DNA of 61,032 nucleotides, taken from assembly GCA_028096805.1 (NCBI GenBank), contig JAOHDU010000003.1:1-61032 (forward strand), read 5' to 3'. Below are positions 7,821 to 15,694 of the stretch, in pieces. Source of the stretch: Pontimonas sp. GTDB taxonomy: Bacteria; Actinomycetota; Actinomycetes; Actinomycetales; Microbacteriaceae. Position numbers and translations under genes: made by a program. Below the pieces are notes generated by a model, which made no database searches, had not been told where the DNA came from, and saw only the letters and a program-made list of their open reading frames with translations. Positions within the stretch are counted from its first letter, which is position 1; every line of letters begins with the position of its first letter.

Positions 7821-8648
7821 TTAGGAACCCACCCGGAAACGAGCGAAACCGGTCACGGTGAGACCAGCCTGTTCCACAACCTGCTTGATGGAGAGTTTGT
7901 TATCGCGCGCATAGTCCTGCTCGAGGAGCGCAACCTGCTTGAAGAACGCGCCTACACGACCCTCGACGATCTTCGGAAGAGCCGCATCCGGCTTTCCTTC
8001 ACCGCGCGAAATTTCTTCGACGATGCGACGTTCAGCTTCCACAGCCTCTTCGGGGACGTCCTCCCGCGAGAGGTACTGGGGGTCAGCAAACGAAATATGC
8101 TGGGCGATACTGCGTGCAGTGTCGGCATCGCTACCGGAGTAGGCCACCACAACGCCAACCTGCGGAGGCAGGTCTTTGTTGGTTTTGTGGAGGTAAACAG
8201 CGAAGCTGTCGCCCTCGATCTTGGCCACTCGACGCAGCTCAACTTTCTCGCCGAGGATTGCCGCCTGGTCATCGATCATGGAGCCGATCGTTCCACCAGC
8301 CGCAGCCGCCTGCAGCGCTGCTTCTGCGCTGTCGGCACCGGCAGCCACGACAGCCTCGAGGACAGAATCCGCGAGGGCGACGAACTTCTCGTTCTTGGCG
8401 ACGAAGTCGGTCTCGCACGCCAGCTCGAGGAGGTAGGCGACGCCCGCGCCTTCGTGTGCAGCAACGAGGCCCTCGCTGGTGGAGCGATCGGCACGCTTCG
8501 CGTTACCTTTCGCACCTTTCAAGCGGAGGATTTCGGTGGCTTTTTCGAGGTCACCGTCGGCTTCTTCCAAGGCGTTCTTGGTGTCGACCATTCCGGTTCC
8601 CAGCTGCTCGCGCAGCTTTTTGATGTTTTCGAGAGAAACGCTCGCCAT
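7821..8648 (-). CDS. tsf: Elongation factor Ts
   Basis: A 275-aa nucleotide-exchange factor for EF-Tu. The N-terminal module has the TGMVDTKNALEEADGDLEKA region and the core has the invariant CETDFVAKNEKFVALAD. Two repeated core subdomains follow, and the C-terminus ends in a helix typical of actinobacterial EF-Ts (LEQDYARDNKLSIKQVVEQ). Start ATG at 8648, 11 nt after the rpsB stop with AGGAGCA as SD, so it is the second gene of the rpsB-tsf operon. A strong hairpin follows it. Confidence 0.97.
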   Translation of the reverse strand: MASVSLENIKKLREQLGTGMVDTKNALEEADGDLEKATEILRLKGAKGNAKRADRSTSEGLVAAHEGAGVAYLLELACETDFVAKNEKFVALADSVLEAVVAAGADSAEAALQAAAAGGTIGSMIDDQAAILGEKVELRRVAKIEGDSFAVYLHKTNKDLPPQVGVVVAYSGSDADTARSIAQHISFADPQYLSREDVPEEAVEAERRIVEEISRGEGKPDAALPKIVEGRVGAFFKQVALLEQDYARDNKLSIKQVVEQAGLTVTGFARFRVGS

Positions 8649-8659
8649 CAGGGTGCTCC

Positions 8660-9742
8660 TTACTTCTTCTCAGTCTTAGCGGCCGGTGCCTTGGCGGCTG
8701 GCTTTTTGGCTGGGGCTTTTTTAGCGGCAGGCTTCTTGTCAGCGTCCGCTGCAGGCTTCTTCGCAGCCGGCTTCTTTGCAGGAGCTTTCTTAGCCGCTGC
8801 ATCAGCCTTAGCGGTGTCTGCCTTCTTCGCGGGGGCCTTCTTAGCCGGTGCCTTCTTTGCGGGCTCCGCGCTGTCGGCTTCTGCTTTCTTGGCAGGAGCT
8901 TTCTTGGCGGCAGGCTTTTTCGCAGCGGGCTTCTTTTCGCCCTCAGCAGCGGGAGCCGCGTCAGCGGCAGGTTCGCCGGACTGCTCAAGCAGTTCGCGCT
9001 CCCACTCAGCCAGGGGCTCCACAGCGGAGACGTTGCCTTCGGCCTCGGGCTTCTGGTGGCGCTCAATCAGACCTTCAGCAACAGCATCGGCCATCAACTT
9101 GGTCAGCAGTGCGACGGAGCGAATGGCGTCATCGTTGCCGGGGATCGGGTAGTGGAAATCATCCGGGTCGGCGTTGGAGTCGAGGATTCCGACAATCGGA
9201 ATCCGCAGCTTTTTCGCCTCGTCGATGGCAAGGTGCTCGCGCAGTGGGTCAATCACCCAAATCGCGTCGGGTGCCTTGGTGAGAGTGCGGATACCGCCCA
9301 GTGATTTCTGCAGCTTCGTGAGCTCGCGCTTCTTCATCAGCAGCTCTTTTTTGGTGTAACCCTGAGTGGTGTCCTCGTAGTCGACCTCTTCGAGCTCTTT
9401 CATGCGGCCCAGACGCTTAGAGACCGTCTGGAAGTTAGTGAGGAGTCCACCCAGCCAACGCTCGTTGACGTAGGGCTGACCCACGCGCAGAGCCTGCTCG
9501 GAGATGGCTTCCTGGGCCTGCTTTTTCGTTCCCACGAACAACACAGTGCCGCCCTTGGCGACGATGTCCTTCAAGAAGGCATAGGCCTCATCGATGTAGG
9601 CCAGCGACTGCTGCAAATCGATGATGTGAATACCGCTGCGCTCGGTGAGAATGAAACGCCGAACTTTCGGGTTCCAGCGGCGGGTTTGGTGTCCAAAGTG
9701 AACACCGCTGTCGAGTAGTTGTCGAATGGTGACGGCAGCCAT
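8660..9742 (-). CDS. rpsB: 30S ribosomal protein S2 with a long Lys/Ala/Pro-rich tail
   Basis: A 360-aa S2. The core (1-255) shows [63 protein letters not shown] and [12 protein letters not shown]. Residues 256-360 form an extra tail of repeated PAAKK and APAKK units that looks like a histone H1/HupB-type basic tail. The frame is open for 47 more codons upstream, but the ATG at 9742 has AAAGGAG at good spacing and begins the conserved core. It is the first gene of rpsB-tsf, with a leader of about 170 nt. S2 is a late-assembling small-subunit protein. The tail role is unknown. Confidence 0.95.
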   Translation of the reverse strand: MAAVTIRQLLDSGVHFGHQTRRWNPKVRRFILTERSGIHIIDLQQSLAYIDEAYAFLKDIVAKGGTVLFVGTKKQAQEAISEQALRVGQPYVNERWLGGLLTNFQTVSKRLGRMKELEEVDYEDTTQGYTKKELLMKKRELTKLQKSLGGIRTLTKAPDAIWVIDPLREHLAIDEAKKLRIPIVGILDSNADPDDFHYPIPGNDDAIRSVALLTKLMADAVAEGLIERHQKPEAEGNVSAVEPLAEWERELLEQSGEPAADAAPAAEGEKKPAAKKPAAKKAPAKKAEADSAEPAKKAPAKKAPAKKADTAKADAAAKKAPAKKPAAKKPAADADKKPAAKKAPAKKPAAKAPAAKTEKK

Positions 9743-9912
9743 TGCTGCACTCCTTTTGTTGTTATCGGTTTCCCGCACCGGCGGTGCGAGCCTGGTGCCG
9801 AGGCCACCACCGCACCCCAGACATCCACGCTCCCGGGGGAGAGAGTGTCGAGGGACCGACGGGTGTGTACCTGAGGTCGACACGCGAAGTCACAGAATCA
9901 AGGATTCTGCGC
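9743..9912 (-). promoter_or_regulatory. Long 5' leader of rpsB
   Basis: About 170 nt separate the predicted transcription start from the rpsB ATG, much longer than other leaders here. On the minus strand it contains hairpins such as AGAATC-CTT-GATTCT near the 5' end and CGCACCGCCGGTGCG close to the SD. S2 leaders bind S2 for autoregulation in several bacteria, so a regulatory RNA is plausible, but I do not match it to a named motif. Confidence 0.4.
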
Positions 9913-9918
9913 GCCCCC

Positions 9919-9924
9919 AGCATA
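9919..9924 (-). promoter_or_regulatory. -10 element for rpsB-tsf
   Basis: TATGCT on the minus strand, upstream of the long rpsB leader. The 17-bp region where the spacer would be is a near-perfect dyad (9924-9940). The -35 at that spacing (TGGCTT) is weak. Confidence 0.5.
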
Positions 9925-9940
9925 GCGCCTGGAAGGCGCT
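9924..9940 (-). terminator. Hairpin AGCGCCT-GGA-AGGCGCT after rdgB, inside the rpsB promoter spacer
   Basis: A 7-bp perfect dyad with a 3-nt loop lies 14 bp past the rdgB stop. It has no U-tract. It may be a weak terminator for rdgB, or an operator-like dyad, since it fills the -35/-10 spacer predicted for rpsB. Confidence 0.35.
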
Positions 9941-9953
9941 AAAGCCAGCGGAA

Positions 9954-10532
9954 TTATTCGGTCGGCAGGGTGGCGATCAGCTCCACGAGCGCCAGAAATG
10001 CCTGGCCTCGATGGGAGACCGAGTTCTTCTCCGCAGGGCTCATCTGTGCGGCACTCACCGTGCTCCCCTGGGGAATAAAAATCGGGTCATAACCAAACCC
10101 GCCACCACCGCTGGGAGCGTGGGCGATGGTGCCCTCCCACCGACGCTCAATGACGTATTCGCCGCGTGCTGTCACATACGCCGCCGCACACACAAACTCT
10201 GCCTGACGGTCCTCCACACCTTCGAGGTTTTTCAGCAGAAGGGCCGTGTTGTCCTCATCCAGGCCGCTCTCGGCATAGCGGGCGGAGCGAACACCGGGTT
10301 GCCCACCCAGCGCCCGCACCTCGATTCCCGAATCATCGGCAATCGAGGGGTGGCCCGACTCTTCAAACGCCGCGCGGGCTTTAATGAGGGCGTTTTCGTA
10401 AAAAGTGGTCGCATCTTCCTCGGGGGCTTGTCCGTGCGCTGGAACCAGGTCAAGCGCCCCCAACGCCGGGGTCAAAATCTCCGTGAGTTCCGCGATTTTG
10501 TGAGCGTTGCGGGTTCCCACCACAAGCTTCAT
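9954..10532 (-). CDS. rdgB: Non-canonical purine NTP pyrophosphatase (RdgB/HAM1)
   Basis: A 192-aa house-cleaning enzyme that hydrolyses dITP, ITP and XTP to the monophosphate. It begins LVVGTRNAHKIAELTEIL (family (T/S)xNxxK motif) and contains ENALIKARAAFE, IADDSGIEVRALGGQPGVRSARYA, GGGFGYDPIFIPQG and the C-terminal SHRGQAF. Length is normal. It starts 3 nt after the rph stop and is the last gene of murL-murD2-rph-rdgB. The rph-rdgB pairing is conserved across actinobacteria. Confidence 0.95.
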   Translation of the reverse strand: MKLVVGTRNAHKIAELTEILTPALGALDLVPAHGQAPEEDATTFYENALIKARAAFEESGHPSIADDSGIEVRALGGQPGVRSARYAESGLDEDNTALLLKNLEGVEDRQAEFVCAAAYVTARGEYVIERRWEGTIAHAPSGGGGFGYDPIFIPQGSTVSAAQMSPAEKNSVSHRGQAFLALVELIATLPTE

Positions 10533-10535
10533 GGG

Positions 10536-11264
10536 CTAGTTGCCCTCCAGTGCAGCCTGCTGAATTTTTGCCAGCTCCGTGGTTCCCACGAGGGCGAGAT
10601 CCAGCAGCTGGTCAAGCTCTGCACGATCGAAAGGTGCACCCTCCGCAGTGCCCTGAACTTCCACAAAGGACCCACGACCGGTGACCACCACGTTCATGTC
10701 TGTTTCCGCGGCCACGTCCTCGACGTAGGCAAGATCCAAGAGTGGGGTGCCCTCCACAATTCCGACACTGATAGCCGAGAGCGAATCGGTGATGGCCTGT
10801 GCGCCAGGCGACACGTGGCCGTTGTTTTTTGCCCAGTTGACGGCGTCCACCAGCGCCACATAAGCACCGGTGATCGCCGCTGTTCGGGTGCCCCCATCGG
10901 CTTGCAACACATCGCAATCGAGCACAATGGTGTTTTCTCCGAGGGCGTCCAAGTCAATGACGGCGCGAAGGCTCCGTCCAATCAGGCGGGAGATTTCGTG
11001 GGTGCGCCCTCCGATCTTTCCTTTGACCGATTCGCGACCCATGCGCTCGTTGGTGGAGCGCGGCAGCATTCCGTATTCCGCGGTTACCCAGCCTTTGCCC
11101 GAGCCAGAAAGCCAGCGCGGCACCCCCGGCGTGAACGACGCGGTCGCCAACACCTTGGTGTCGCCAAAGTTGATTAGTGCACTGCCTTCGGCTTGGGCGC
11201 TCCAGCCGCGTTCGATGCCCACGGGGCGAAGCTGGTCGGGGGTGCGTGCGTCAGCGCGGTTCAT
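10536..11264 (-). CDS. rph: Ribonuclease PH
   Basis: A 242-aa phosphorolytic 3'-5' exoribonuclease of the RNase PH/PNPase fold that trims tRNA 3' ends. Visible are [93 protein letters not shown] (the phosphate-site region) and the C-terminal Ala-rich helix. Its ATG overlaps the murD2 TGA (ATGA), so it is translationally coupled to the peptidoglycan genes upstream. In related actinobacteria the gene before rph is usually murI. Confidence 0.96.
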   Translation of the reverse strand: MNRADARTPDQLRPVGIERGWSAQAEGSALINFGDTKVLATASFTPGVPRWLSGSGKGWVTAEYGMLPRSTNERMGRESVKGKIGGRTHEISRLIGRSLRAVIDLDALGENTIVLDCDVLQADGGTRTAAITGAYVALVDAVNWAKNNGHVSPGAQAITDSLSAISVGIVEGTPLLDLAYVEDVAAETDMNVVVTGRGSFVEVQGTAEGAPFDRAELDQLLDLALVGTTELAKIQQAALEGN

Positions 11265-12670
11265 GCAGGATCCTTTGGTTGGGTGGCGTTGATAGCTGCG
11301 CGGAAATCGTCGGCGCGGTGTTGGTAATCACGGTAGTACCCAAAGCTCGGGGCGCCAGGCGAGAGCAGCACATAATCGCCAGGCCCGGCGAGCTCACGGG
11401 CCCGCGACACCGCCTCGCTCATGCTCCCCACGGTGCCGAGGATCACCTGCTCGCTGAGCCCAGCCTGCTCGAGGGCTGCTCGAAACAACTCCACCAGGGC
11501 TGGCCCCGACCCCGGCAAACCGAGGATGTGGCGGGGGGTGGTGGCAACAACCTGCTCGACTAAGACCGTGTAGTCGACTCCACGGTCAAAACCTCCCACC
11601 AACCAGACCATTCCGGGGGAAGAGCAGGATTCCAACGCCGCAGCTGCCGCGTGCGGGTTGGTGGCCAACGAGTCGTTGATAAACACGACACCACTGGGGT
11701 CCTGGATGTGCTCCAACCGGTTGGCCAAGCCCTCAAAACTGCTCAGCGCTACCTGTATCGCTCTCTCGTCCAGAGCGCCGGTGGCACTGGCCCCGGCGAG
11801 CGCTAACAACATGTTGCGGTGGTTGTGCTCGCCGATCAGTGGTGACTGCTCGGTGAAGAACAGGCGCTGATCCCCGTGGCACAACCACGAGTGCGAGCCC
11901 TCTGGCTCGAGGTGCCAGTCGTGACCTTCTCCCACCCAGGTGACGTCAAGATCGGGGTATCGCTCAGTGAGTTCTTGACGCAGAATCGGGTCATCAGCGT
12001 TGGCGATCACCACCCTGGGAGCATGCCCGGCAATGCCGAGTTTGTCGCCAAAGTAGGAGTCAAGGGAGCCGTGCCAATCGAGGTGTTCGGGGAACAAAGC
12101 AGTGAGAACCACCACATCGGGGGACACCTCGAGGTAGTGGCACTGGTAGCTCGAGAGCTCAGCGACCTGGCGGTCTCCGGGTTCGCTGCCCACCAGGGGG
12201 ATCCCCATGTTTCCGCCGAGCGTTGCGGTGTGGCCAGACTCAACGAGCAAGCGGTGAAGCAGGGTGCTGGTGGTGGATTTTCCTTTGGACCCGGTCACCC
12301 CCACCAGGGTGGAGGCGTGCTCCGAAACGAACAGCGCGCTGCTCGAGGTGAGCGCTATCCCCCACCGGACCAGCGCCTGATACAGCGCGCTCGTTCGCGG
12401 GATGCCTGGCGACATGACCGCAATCGTGACCTCATGAAAAACGGCAGGCCTAGCCTCGTGGTCCTCAAAAAAATGCAGGGGAATGTGCTGCCCGAAATCC
12501 TCCCGGAAGTGCGCCGCTGCCTCAGAGTCGGAGCCTTCCAGAGCGAGGGCCACCGGCGGGCGCTCCAGCGCCAGCAGAGCCCGCGCCAGTGCGGTTCCCT
12601 CTCGGCCCACTCCCACGATGAGGACGGTGTGGTCCGCTAAATCCCCCAGGGTGAGAGGGTGCTTAGCCAA
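11261..12670 (-). CDS. murD2: UDP-MurNAc-L-Ala : L-glutamate ligase, MurD2 type
   Basis: A 469-aa Mur ligase. The ATP loop [11 protein letters not shown] (about 124-134) has Lys where standard MurD has Asn (GTNGKT). Other Mur landmarks are [54 protein letters not shown] and the C-terminal [14 protein letters not shown] instead of the MurD-type SPACASFDxFxxY. These differences and its place directly after murL indicate MurD2, which in the characterised Xanthomonas pathway adds L-Glu (not D-Glu) to UDP-MurNAc-L-Ala. It starts with TTG at 12670, overlaps the murL stop by 8 bp and shares ATGA with rph, so translation is coupled. Classical MurD is the alternative, but the murL pairing argues against it. 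Confidence 0.82.
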   Translation of the reverse strand: MAKHPLTLGDLADHTVLIVGVGREGTALARALLALERPPVALALEGSDSEAAAHFREDFGQHIPLHFFEDHEARPAVFHEVTIAVMSPGIPRTSALYQALVRWGIALTSSSALFVSEHASTLVGVTGSKGKSTTSTLLHRLLVESGHTATLGGNMGIPLVGSEPGDRQVAELSSYQCHYLEVSPDVVVLTALFPEHLDWHGSLDSYFGDKLGIAGHAPRVVIANADDPILRQELTERYPDLDVTWVGEGHDWHLEPEGSHSWLCHGDQRLFFTEQSPLIGEHNHRNMLLALAGASATGALDERAIQVALSSFEGLANRLEHIQDPSGVVFINDSLATNPHAAAAALESCSSPGMVWLVGGFDRGVDYTVLVEQVVATTPRHILGLPGSGPALVELFRAALEQAGLSEQVILGTVGSMSEAVSRARELAGPGDYVLLSPGAPSFGYYRDYQHRADDFRAAINATQPKDPA

Positions 12671-14024
12671 GAATGGCGCCTAGGTTTTCGAAATCACCCG
12701 GCATCGAGACTCCACTGCCGCGAACACCGAGCACTTGCTCTTCCAAATCCGGGTGCGGGCTGGCCAAATCGGGTATCTCGGCGAGCAGCTCGCGCACGAC
12801 TGCGGTCCCCCGCCATTCCGACAAGCCAGCAACCCATCCCAGTGCCACCATCGATTCGGCCTGCTCCCCGACACACTCAAAAGGCCGGTGTTCGTGAAGC
12901 CCCAACAATGCCCGGTACCCCTCGAGCTGTGAAGCATTGTCCAACAGGTTGTCGGCGAACATTCGGGTGAGAGAGCTCGCGGGGATAAACGGGGCGAGGA
13001 TCAAGAAGATGAAACGGCATTTGTCGCAATCCCCACACCACCGGGCATCGTCGACACCGCGCCGAAAAGCTCGATTGCAACTGGTAATGACCGGGTGGTA
13101 CTCACGCAAGCCGGAGAAGTAGCGGGCAATTTGAAGTTCGCTGTAGGGGCGCAGCAGGGAGAAATATGCTCCCGCCGACAGTCCAGCCTGCGGACCCAAC
13201 ATGTCGTGGAGCAGAGCTTCCGCGCGCTCTGACTTCGACCACTGGTGGTTTACGTCCACCCCATCCCAGGTGAGTGTTGCTTCCGAAGCCGAAGCCTCCA
13301 GGGACATCACCACCGGACCCAGCCCAATAATGCGGGCTTGGACCAAGGAAATCAGCGAATTGATGGCGGTAACGGGCACATGGCCGTTGAGAGCACCCTG
13401 CTCGTTGAGCTCCAACAGGCGCTCGTCGAGGTCCCTCGTCACAGAAATCAGGGGGTGGCCTTTGATCCGGCCCACCCGATACATCACCTGGTTGGGGTTA
13501 ACCGCAAACTGAACTGGGTGCATCCGGGCTGCCGCCAAAAGCTCGACCGTCACCACAGAATCTTTGCCGCCGCCAATGGGGACAAGCGGGTCGCCCTCGG
13601 GGGTGAGGTGAGAATCGGCGGGGAAAGGTGTGGCGCCACCGGAGGTCACCACAATCTCTGGTTCGAGGAGGCCTGGCAGCGTGTTGCGGAAGGCAAACTC
13701 TCCCAAACCGTGGGCGATGACTTCGCGCAGATAGTCCACGCCCGCCTGGGTCATACCCGGCTGAGAGATGACATATCGGGCGGGCGCTGCAGCTTTGTAG
13801 TAGCTCAACCCCAGTAGTGCGCCAAGAATCGTGACGAGACCCTCGACCCGGGGCCAATCCACAGCATGGCCCTGGCGAACAGGGGTGAAAATAAGCGACT
13901 CGTGAAACAGCTCGCTGTGTCCCTCACCGGCGAGTTCATAGTCAAACTCGACCCGCATCGTGGCGCGGTCAATATGGGCCGCCAGGAATCTGAATTCGGT
14001 GAAGACGTGGGGGTCAAACACCAT
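12663..14024 (-). CDS. murL: UDP-MurNAc-L-Ala-L-Glu epimerase
   Basis: A 453-aa protein with a PP-loop-like VPIGGGKDSVVTVE (GGGKDS at about 151-156) and a C-terminal cysteine group, one Cys at about 316 plus WCGDCDKCRFIFLILAPF (Cys 330, 333, 336). This layout matches MurL, the ATP-using epimerase that turns the terminal L-Glu of UDP-MurNAc-L-Ala-L-Glu into D-Glu, described together with MurD2 in Xanthomonas and found in some actinobacteria. The frame opens 15 codons earlier, but ATG 14024 has a strong GAGGAGG SD. It leads the operon murL-murD2-rph-rdgB, occupying the usual murI position. Substrate is inferred from the family and pairing, not proven by the sequence. Confidence 0.82.
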   Translation of the reverse strand: MVFDPHVFTEFRFLAAHIDRATMRVEFDYELAGEGHSELFHESLIFTPVRQGHAVDWPRVEGLVTILGALLGLSYYKAAAPARYVISQPGMTQAGVDYLREVIAHGLGEFAFRNTLPGLLEPEIVVTSGGATPFPADSHLTPEGDPLVPIGGGKDSVVTVELLAAARMHPVQFAVNPNQVMYRVGRIKGHPLISVTRDLDERLLELNEQGALNGHVPVTAINSLISLVQARIIGLGPVVMSLEASASEATLTWDGVDVNHQWSKSERAEALLHDMLGPQAGLSAGAYFSLLRPYSELQIARYFSGLREYHPVITSCNRAFRRGVDDARWCGDCDKCRFIFLILAPFIPASSLTRMFADNLLDNASQLEGYRALLGLHEHRPFECVGEQAESMVALGWVAGLSEWRGTAVVRELLAEIPDLASPHPDLEEQVLGVRGSGVSMPGDFENLGAILG

Positions 14025-14053
14025 TCCTGGAGCACCTCCTCGCGTCGAAGCGG

Positions 14054-14069
14054 GTGGGCTTATGCCCAC
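14054..14069 (-). promoter_or_regulatory. Hairpin in the murL leader
   Basis: GTGGGC-TTAT-GCCCAC, a perfect 6-bp dyad between the murL -10 and its SD. Its role is unknown. Confidence 0.35.
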
Positions 14070-14080
14070 GCGGTGGTCTC

Positions 14081-14086
14081 ATTCTA
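14081..14086 (-). promoter_or_regulatory. -10 element for the murL operon
   Basis: TAGAAT, the best -10 match in the murL-pncB divergent gap, about 57 bp before the murL ATG. It gives a leader of about 50 nt that contains the hairpin and GAGGAGG. Confidence 0.55.
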
Positions 14087-14103
14087 GAGGACACCAGCGA
14101 AGC

Positions 14104-14109
14104 TAGGCT
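14104..14109 (+). promoter_or_regulatory. -10 element, probable leaderless promoter of pncB
   Basis: TAGGCT, then GGAGGT, then GTG at 14116. The GGAGG is too close to the start to act as a normal SD for it, so a leaderless transcript is the simpler reading. Confidence 0.55.
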
Positions 14110-14115
14110 GGAGGT

Positions 14116-15414
14116 GTGTCCACCGCGCTTTTGACCGATCACTACGAACTGACCATGGTCGACGCTGCGCGAGCATCGGGGCGGGCCGAACGCGAGACGG
14201 TGTTTGAGGTTTTTTCTCGCCAGTTGCCTGGCGGCAAGCGCTACGGGGTGGTTGCCGGCACTGCGCGCCTCATCGAGGCCATCCAGCAGTTTCGGTTTCA
14301 CCAAAACGAGCTGGAGTTTTTGGCGCGCGAATCCATTGTCAGTGACGACACCCTGGAGTGGCTATCGCACTACCGTTTCCGCGGAACCATCCGCGGGTAC
14401 CGGGAGGGCGAAATCTATGTGCCCGGGTCCCCCATTCTTCAGGTGCACGGCACGCTCGCCGAAGCAGTCCTGTTAGAGACCCTGATTCTCAGCATCCTCA
14501 ACTACGACAGCGCGATTGCCAGTGCCGCCTCGCGTATGGTCCAGGCAGCAGGCTCACGGGACCTCATCGAAATGGGCGCCCGGCGAGCCCACGAACACGC
14601 CGCTGTCGCCGCCGCGAGGGCGGCGTATGTCGCCGGGTTTTCTGCGACCAGCAACCTCGCTGCCGGCGAGCGCTATGGGATCCCCACCAAAGGCACGGCG
14701 GCCCACTCGTTCACACTGGCGCACGACAGCGAGGAGGAGGCTTTCGCCGCTCAAATACGGACGATGGGTTCTGGCACCACGCTACTGATTGACACCTTCG
14801 ACATGGTGAAGGGTGTGGAGCGCGCGATTGCTATCGGTGGCACAGGTCTGGGCGCTGTGCGCATCGACTCGGGCGACCTCCCGGTTGTGGTGTCCCAGGT
14901 GCGAGCACACCTTGACCAGCTCGGCGCCACCGCCACCAAAATTGTGGTGACCAATGACCTGAATGAACACACGATTGCAGGGCTGCGCGGTGCCCCCGTG
15001 GATGTTTTTGGTGTCGGAACCAGCGTGGTGACCGGCTCCGGGCACCCGGCCGCCGGGTTGGTATACAAACTTGTGGCCCGCACCGATGACGACGGCACCT
15101 GGGTGCCGGTGGCGAAAAAAAGCTCCAACAAGGCTCACCACGCGGGTGCAAAAAATGCTTTCCGGGTGCTGGAATCCGGCGTCGCGACCGGCGAGGCTTT
15201 GGTGGTGGGCGAAGGCATCCCGCCGGAGGGCTCAAGACCGCTCTCCCACGACCTGATGGTCGAGGGGGCGGCGAGTGACACCGCGCTTCAGCCGGAGCTT
15301 CTCGCCCGAGCGCGAGCGCACCATCGGGGCGCTATCGCGGAGCTTCCGGACGCTGCTTTCTCCCTGAGCCCCGGCGACCCCAGTTTTTCTGCTTTCGTGG
15401 TGGGTGAGAGCTAA
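14116..15414 (+). CDS. pncB: Nicotinate phosphoribosyltransferase
   Basis: A 432-aa enzyme of the Preiss-Handler NAD salvage pathway, joining nicotinate and PRPP with ATP to give nicotinate mononucleotide. Visible are LLTDHYELTMVDAA at the N-terminus, EVFSRQLPGGKRYGVVAGTARLI, the EMGARRAHEHAAVAAARAAY helix, FSATSNLAAGERYGIPTKGTAAHSF, LIDTFDMVKGVERA, VRIDSGDL (phosphate-binding loop), VTNDLNEHTI and VFGVGTSVVTG. Start GTG at 14116 is supported by a TAGGCT element 6 nt upstream. It is divergent from murL. The pncB-DUF3039 pair next to the rph-rdgB cluster is a conserved actinobacterial arrangement. Confidence 0.95.
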   Translation: MSTALLTDHYELTMVDAARASGRAERETVFEVFSRQLPGGKRYGVVAGTARLIEAIQQFRFHQNELEFLARESIVSDDTLEWLSHYRFRGTIRGYREGEIYVPGSPILQVHGTLAEAVLLETLILSILNYDSAIASAASRMVQAAGSRDLIEMGARRAHEHAAVAAARAAYVAGFSATSNLAAGERYGIPTKGTAAHSFTLAHDSEEEAFAAQIRTMGSGTTLLIDTFDMVKGVERAIAIGGTGLGAVRIDSGDLPVVVSQVRAHLDQLGATATKIVVTNDLNEHTIAGLRGAPVDVFGVGTSVVTGSGHPAAGLVYKLVARTDDDGTWVPVAKKSSNKAHHAGAKNAFRVLESGVATGEALVVGEGIPPEGSRPLSHDLMVEGAASDTALQPELLARARAHHRGAIAELPDAAFSLSPGDPSFSAFVVGES

Positions 15415-15415
15415 C

Positions 15416-15685
15416 ATGGCGGGCATGGACACGGACGAACAGGGTGGCGGAACCGATGTTCTCGACCGGGAGCTTGAGAAACTTCTCGAAGAGGAGCAGC
15501 TCGACGAAGGTGACCACGACCGCTACTCGCACTACGTAAAAAAAGACAAGATTCTCTCGAGCGCTCTCAGCGGAAAAGCCGTGAGGGCACTGTGCGGCAA
15601 GAAGTGGACTCCCGGTCGTGACCCCGAGAAGTTCCCGGTGTGCCCGGCGTGTAAAGAAATTTACGAAAAACTGCGCGACGAATAG
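15416..15685 (+). CDS. DUF3039 protein
   Basis: An 89-aa acidic protein of unknown function, conserved in actinobacteria. It contains GTDVLDRELEKLLEEEQ, then DHDRYSHYVKKDKI, and two Cys sites, LCGKKWTPGRDPEKFPVCPACKEIY cut here as ALCGKKW and VCPACKEIY, likely to bind one zinc. Its start lies just past the pncB stop; ATG 15416 is chosen, with ATG 15425 as the alternative. Co-transcribed with pncB. No catalytic motif is visible. Confidence 0.85.
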   Translation: MAGMDTDEQGGGTDVLDRELEKLLEEEQLDEGDHDRYSHYVKKDKILSSALSGKAVRALCGKKWTPGRDPEKFPVCPACKEIYEKLRDE

Positions 15686-15694
15686 CTTCTCTGG

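Noticed and set aside
8680-8940. Possible microsatellite or CRISPR-like repeat in the rpsB tail
   Set aside because: The units are coding [10 protein letters not shown] repeats with variable codons; no constant repeat with spacers.
8097-9152. Long antisense open frame over tsf-rpsB (351 codons)
   Set aside because: It is created by the codon bias and the Lys/Ala-rich repeats of rpsB. It has no SD or promoter and its product is low complexity.
9726-11177. 483-codon plus-strand frame over rdgB and rph
   Set aside because: It lies antisense to two well-conserved genes and crosses the rpsB leader; the translated residues show no family pattern.
11261-12670. Classical murD
   Set aside because: Not excluded entirely, but the GSKGKST loop, the [13 protein letters not shown] end and coupling to murL fit MurD2 better.
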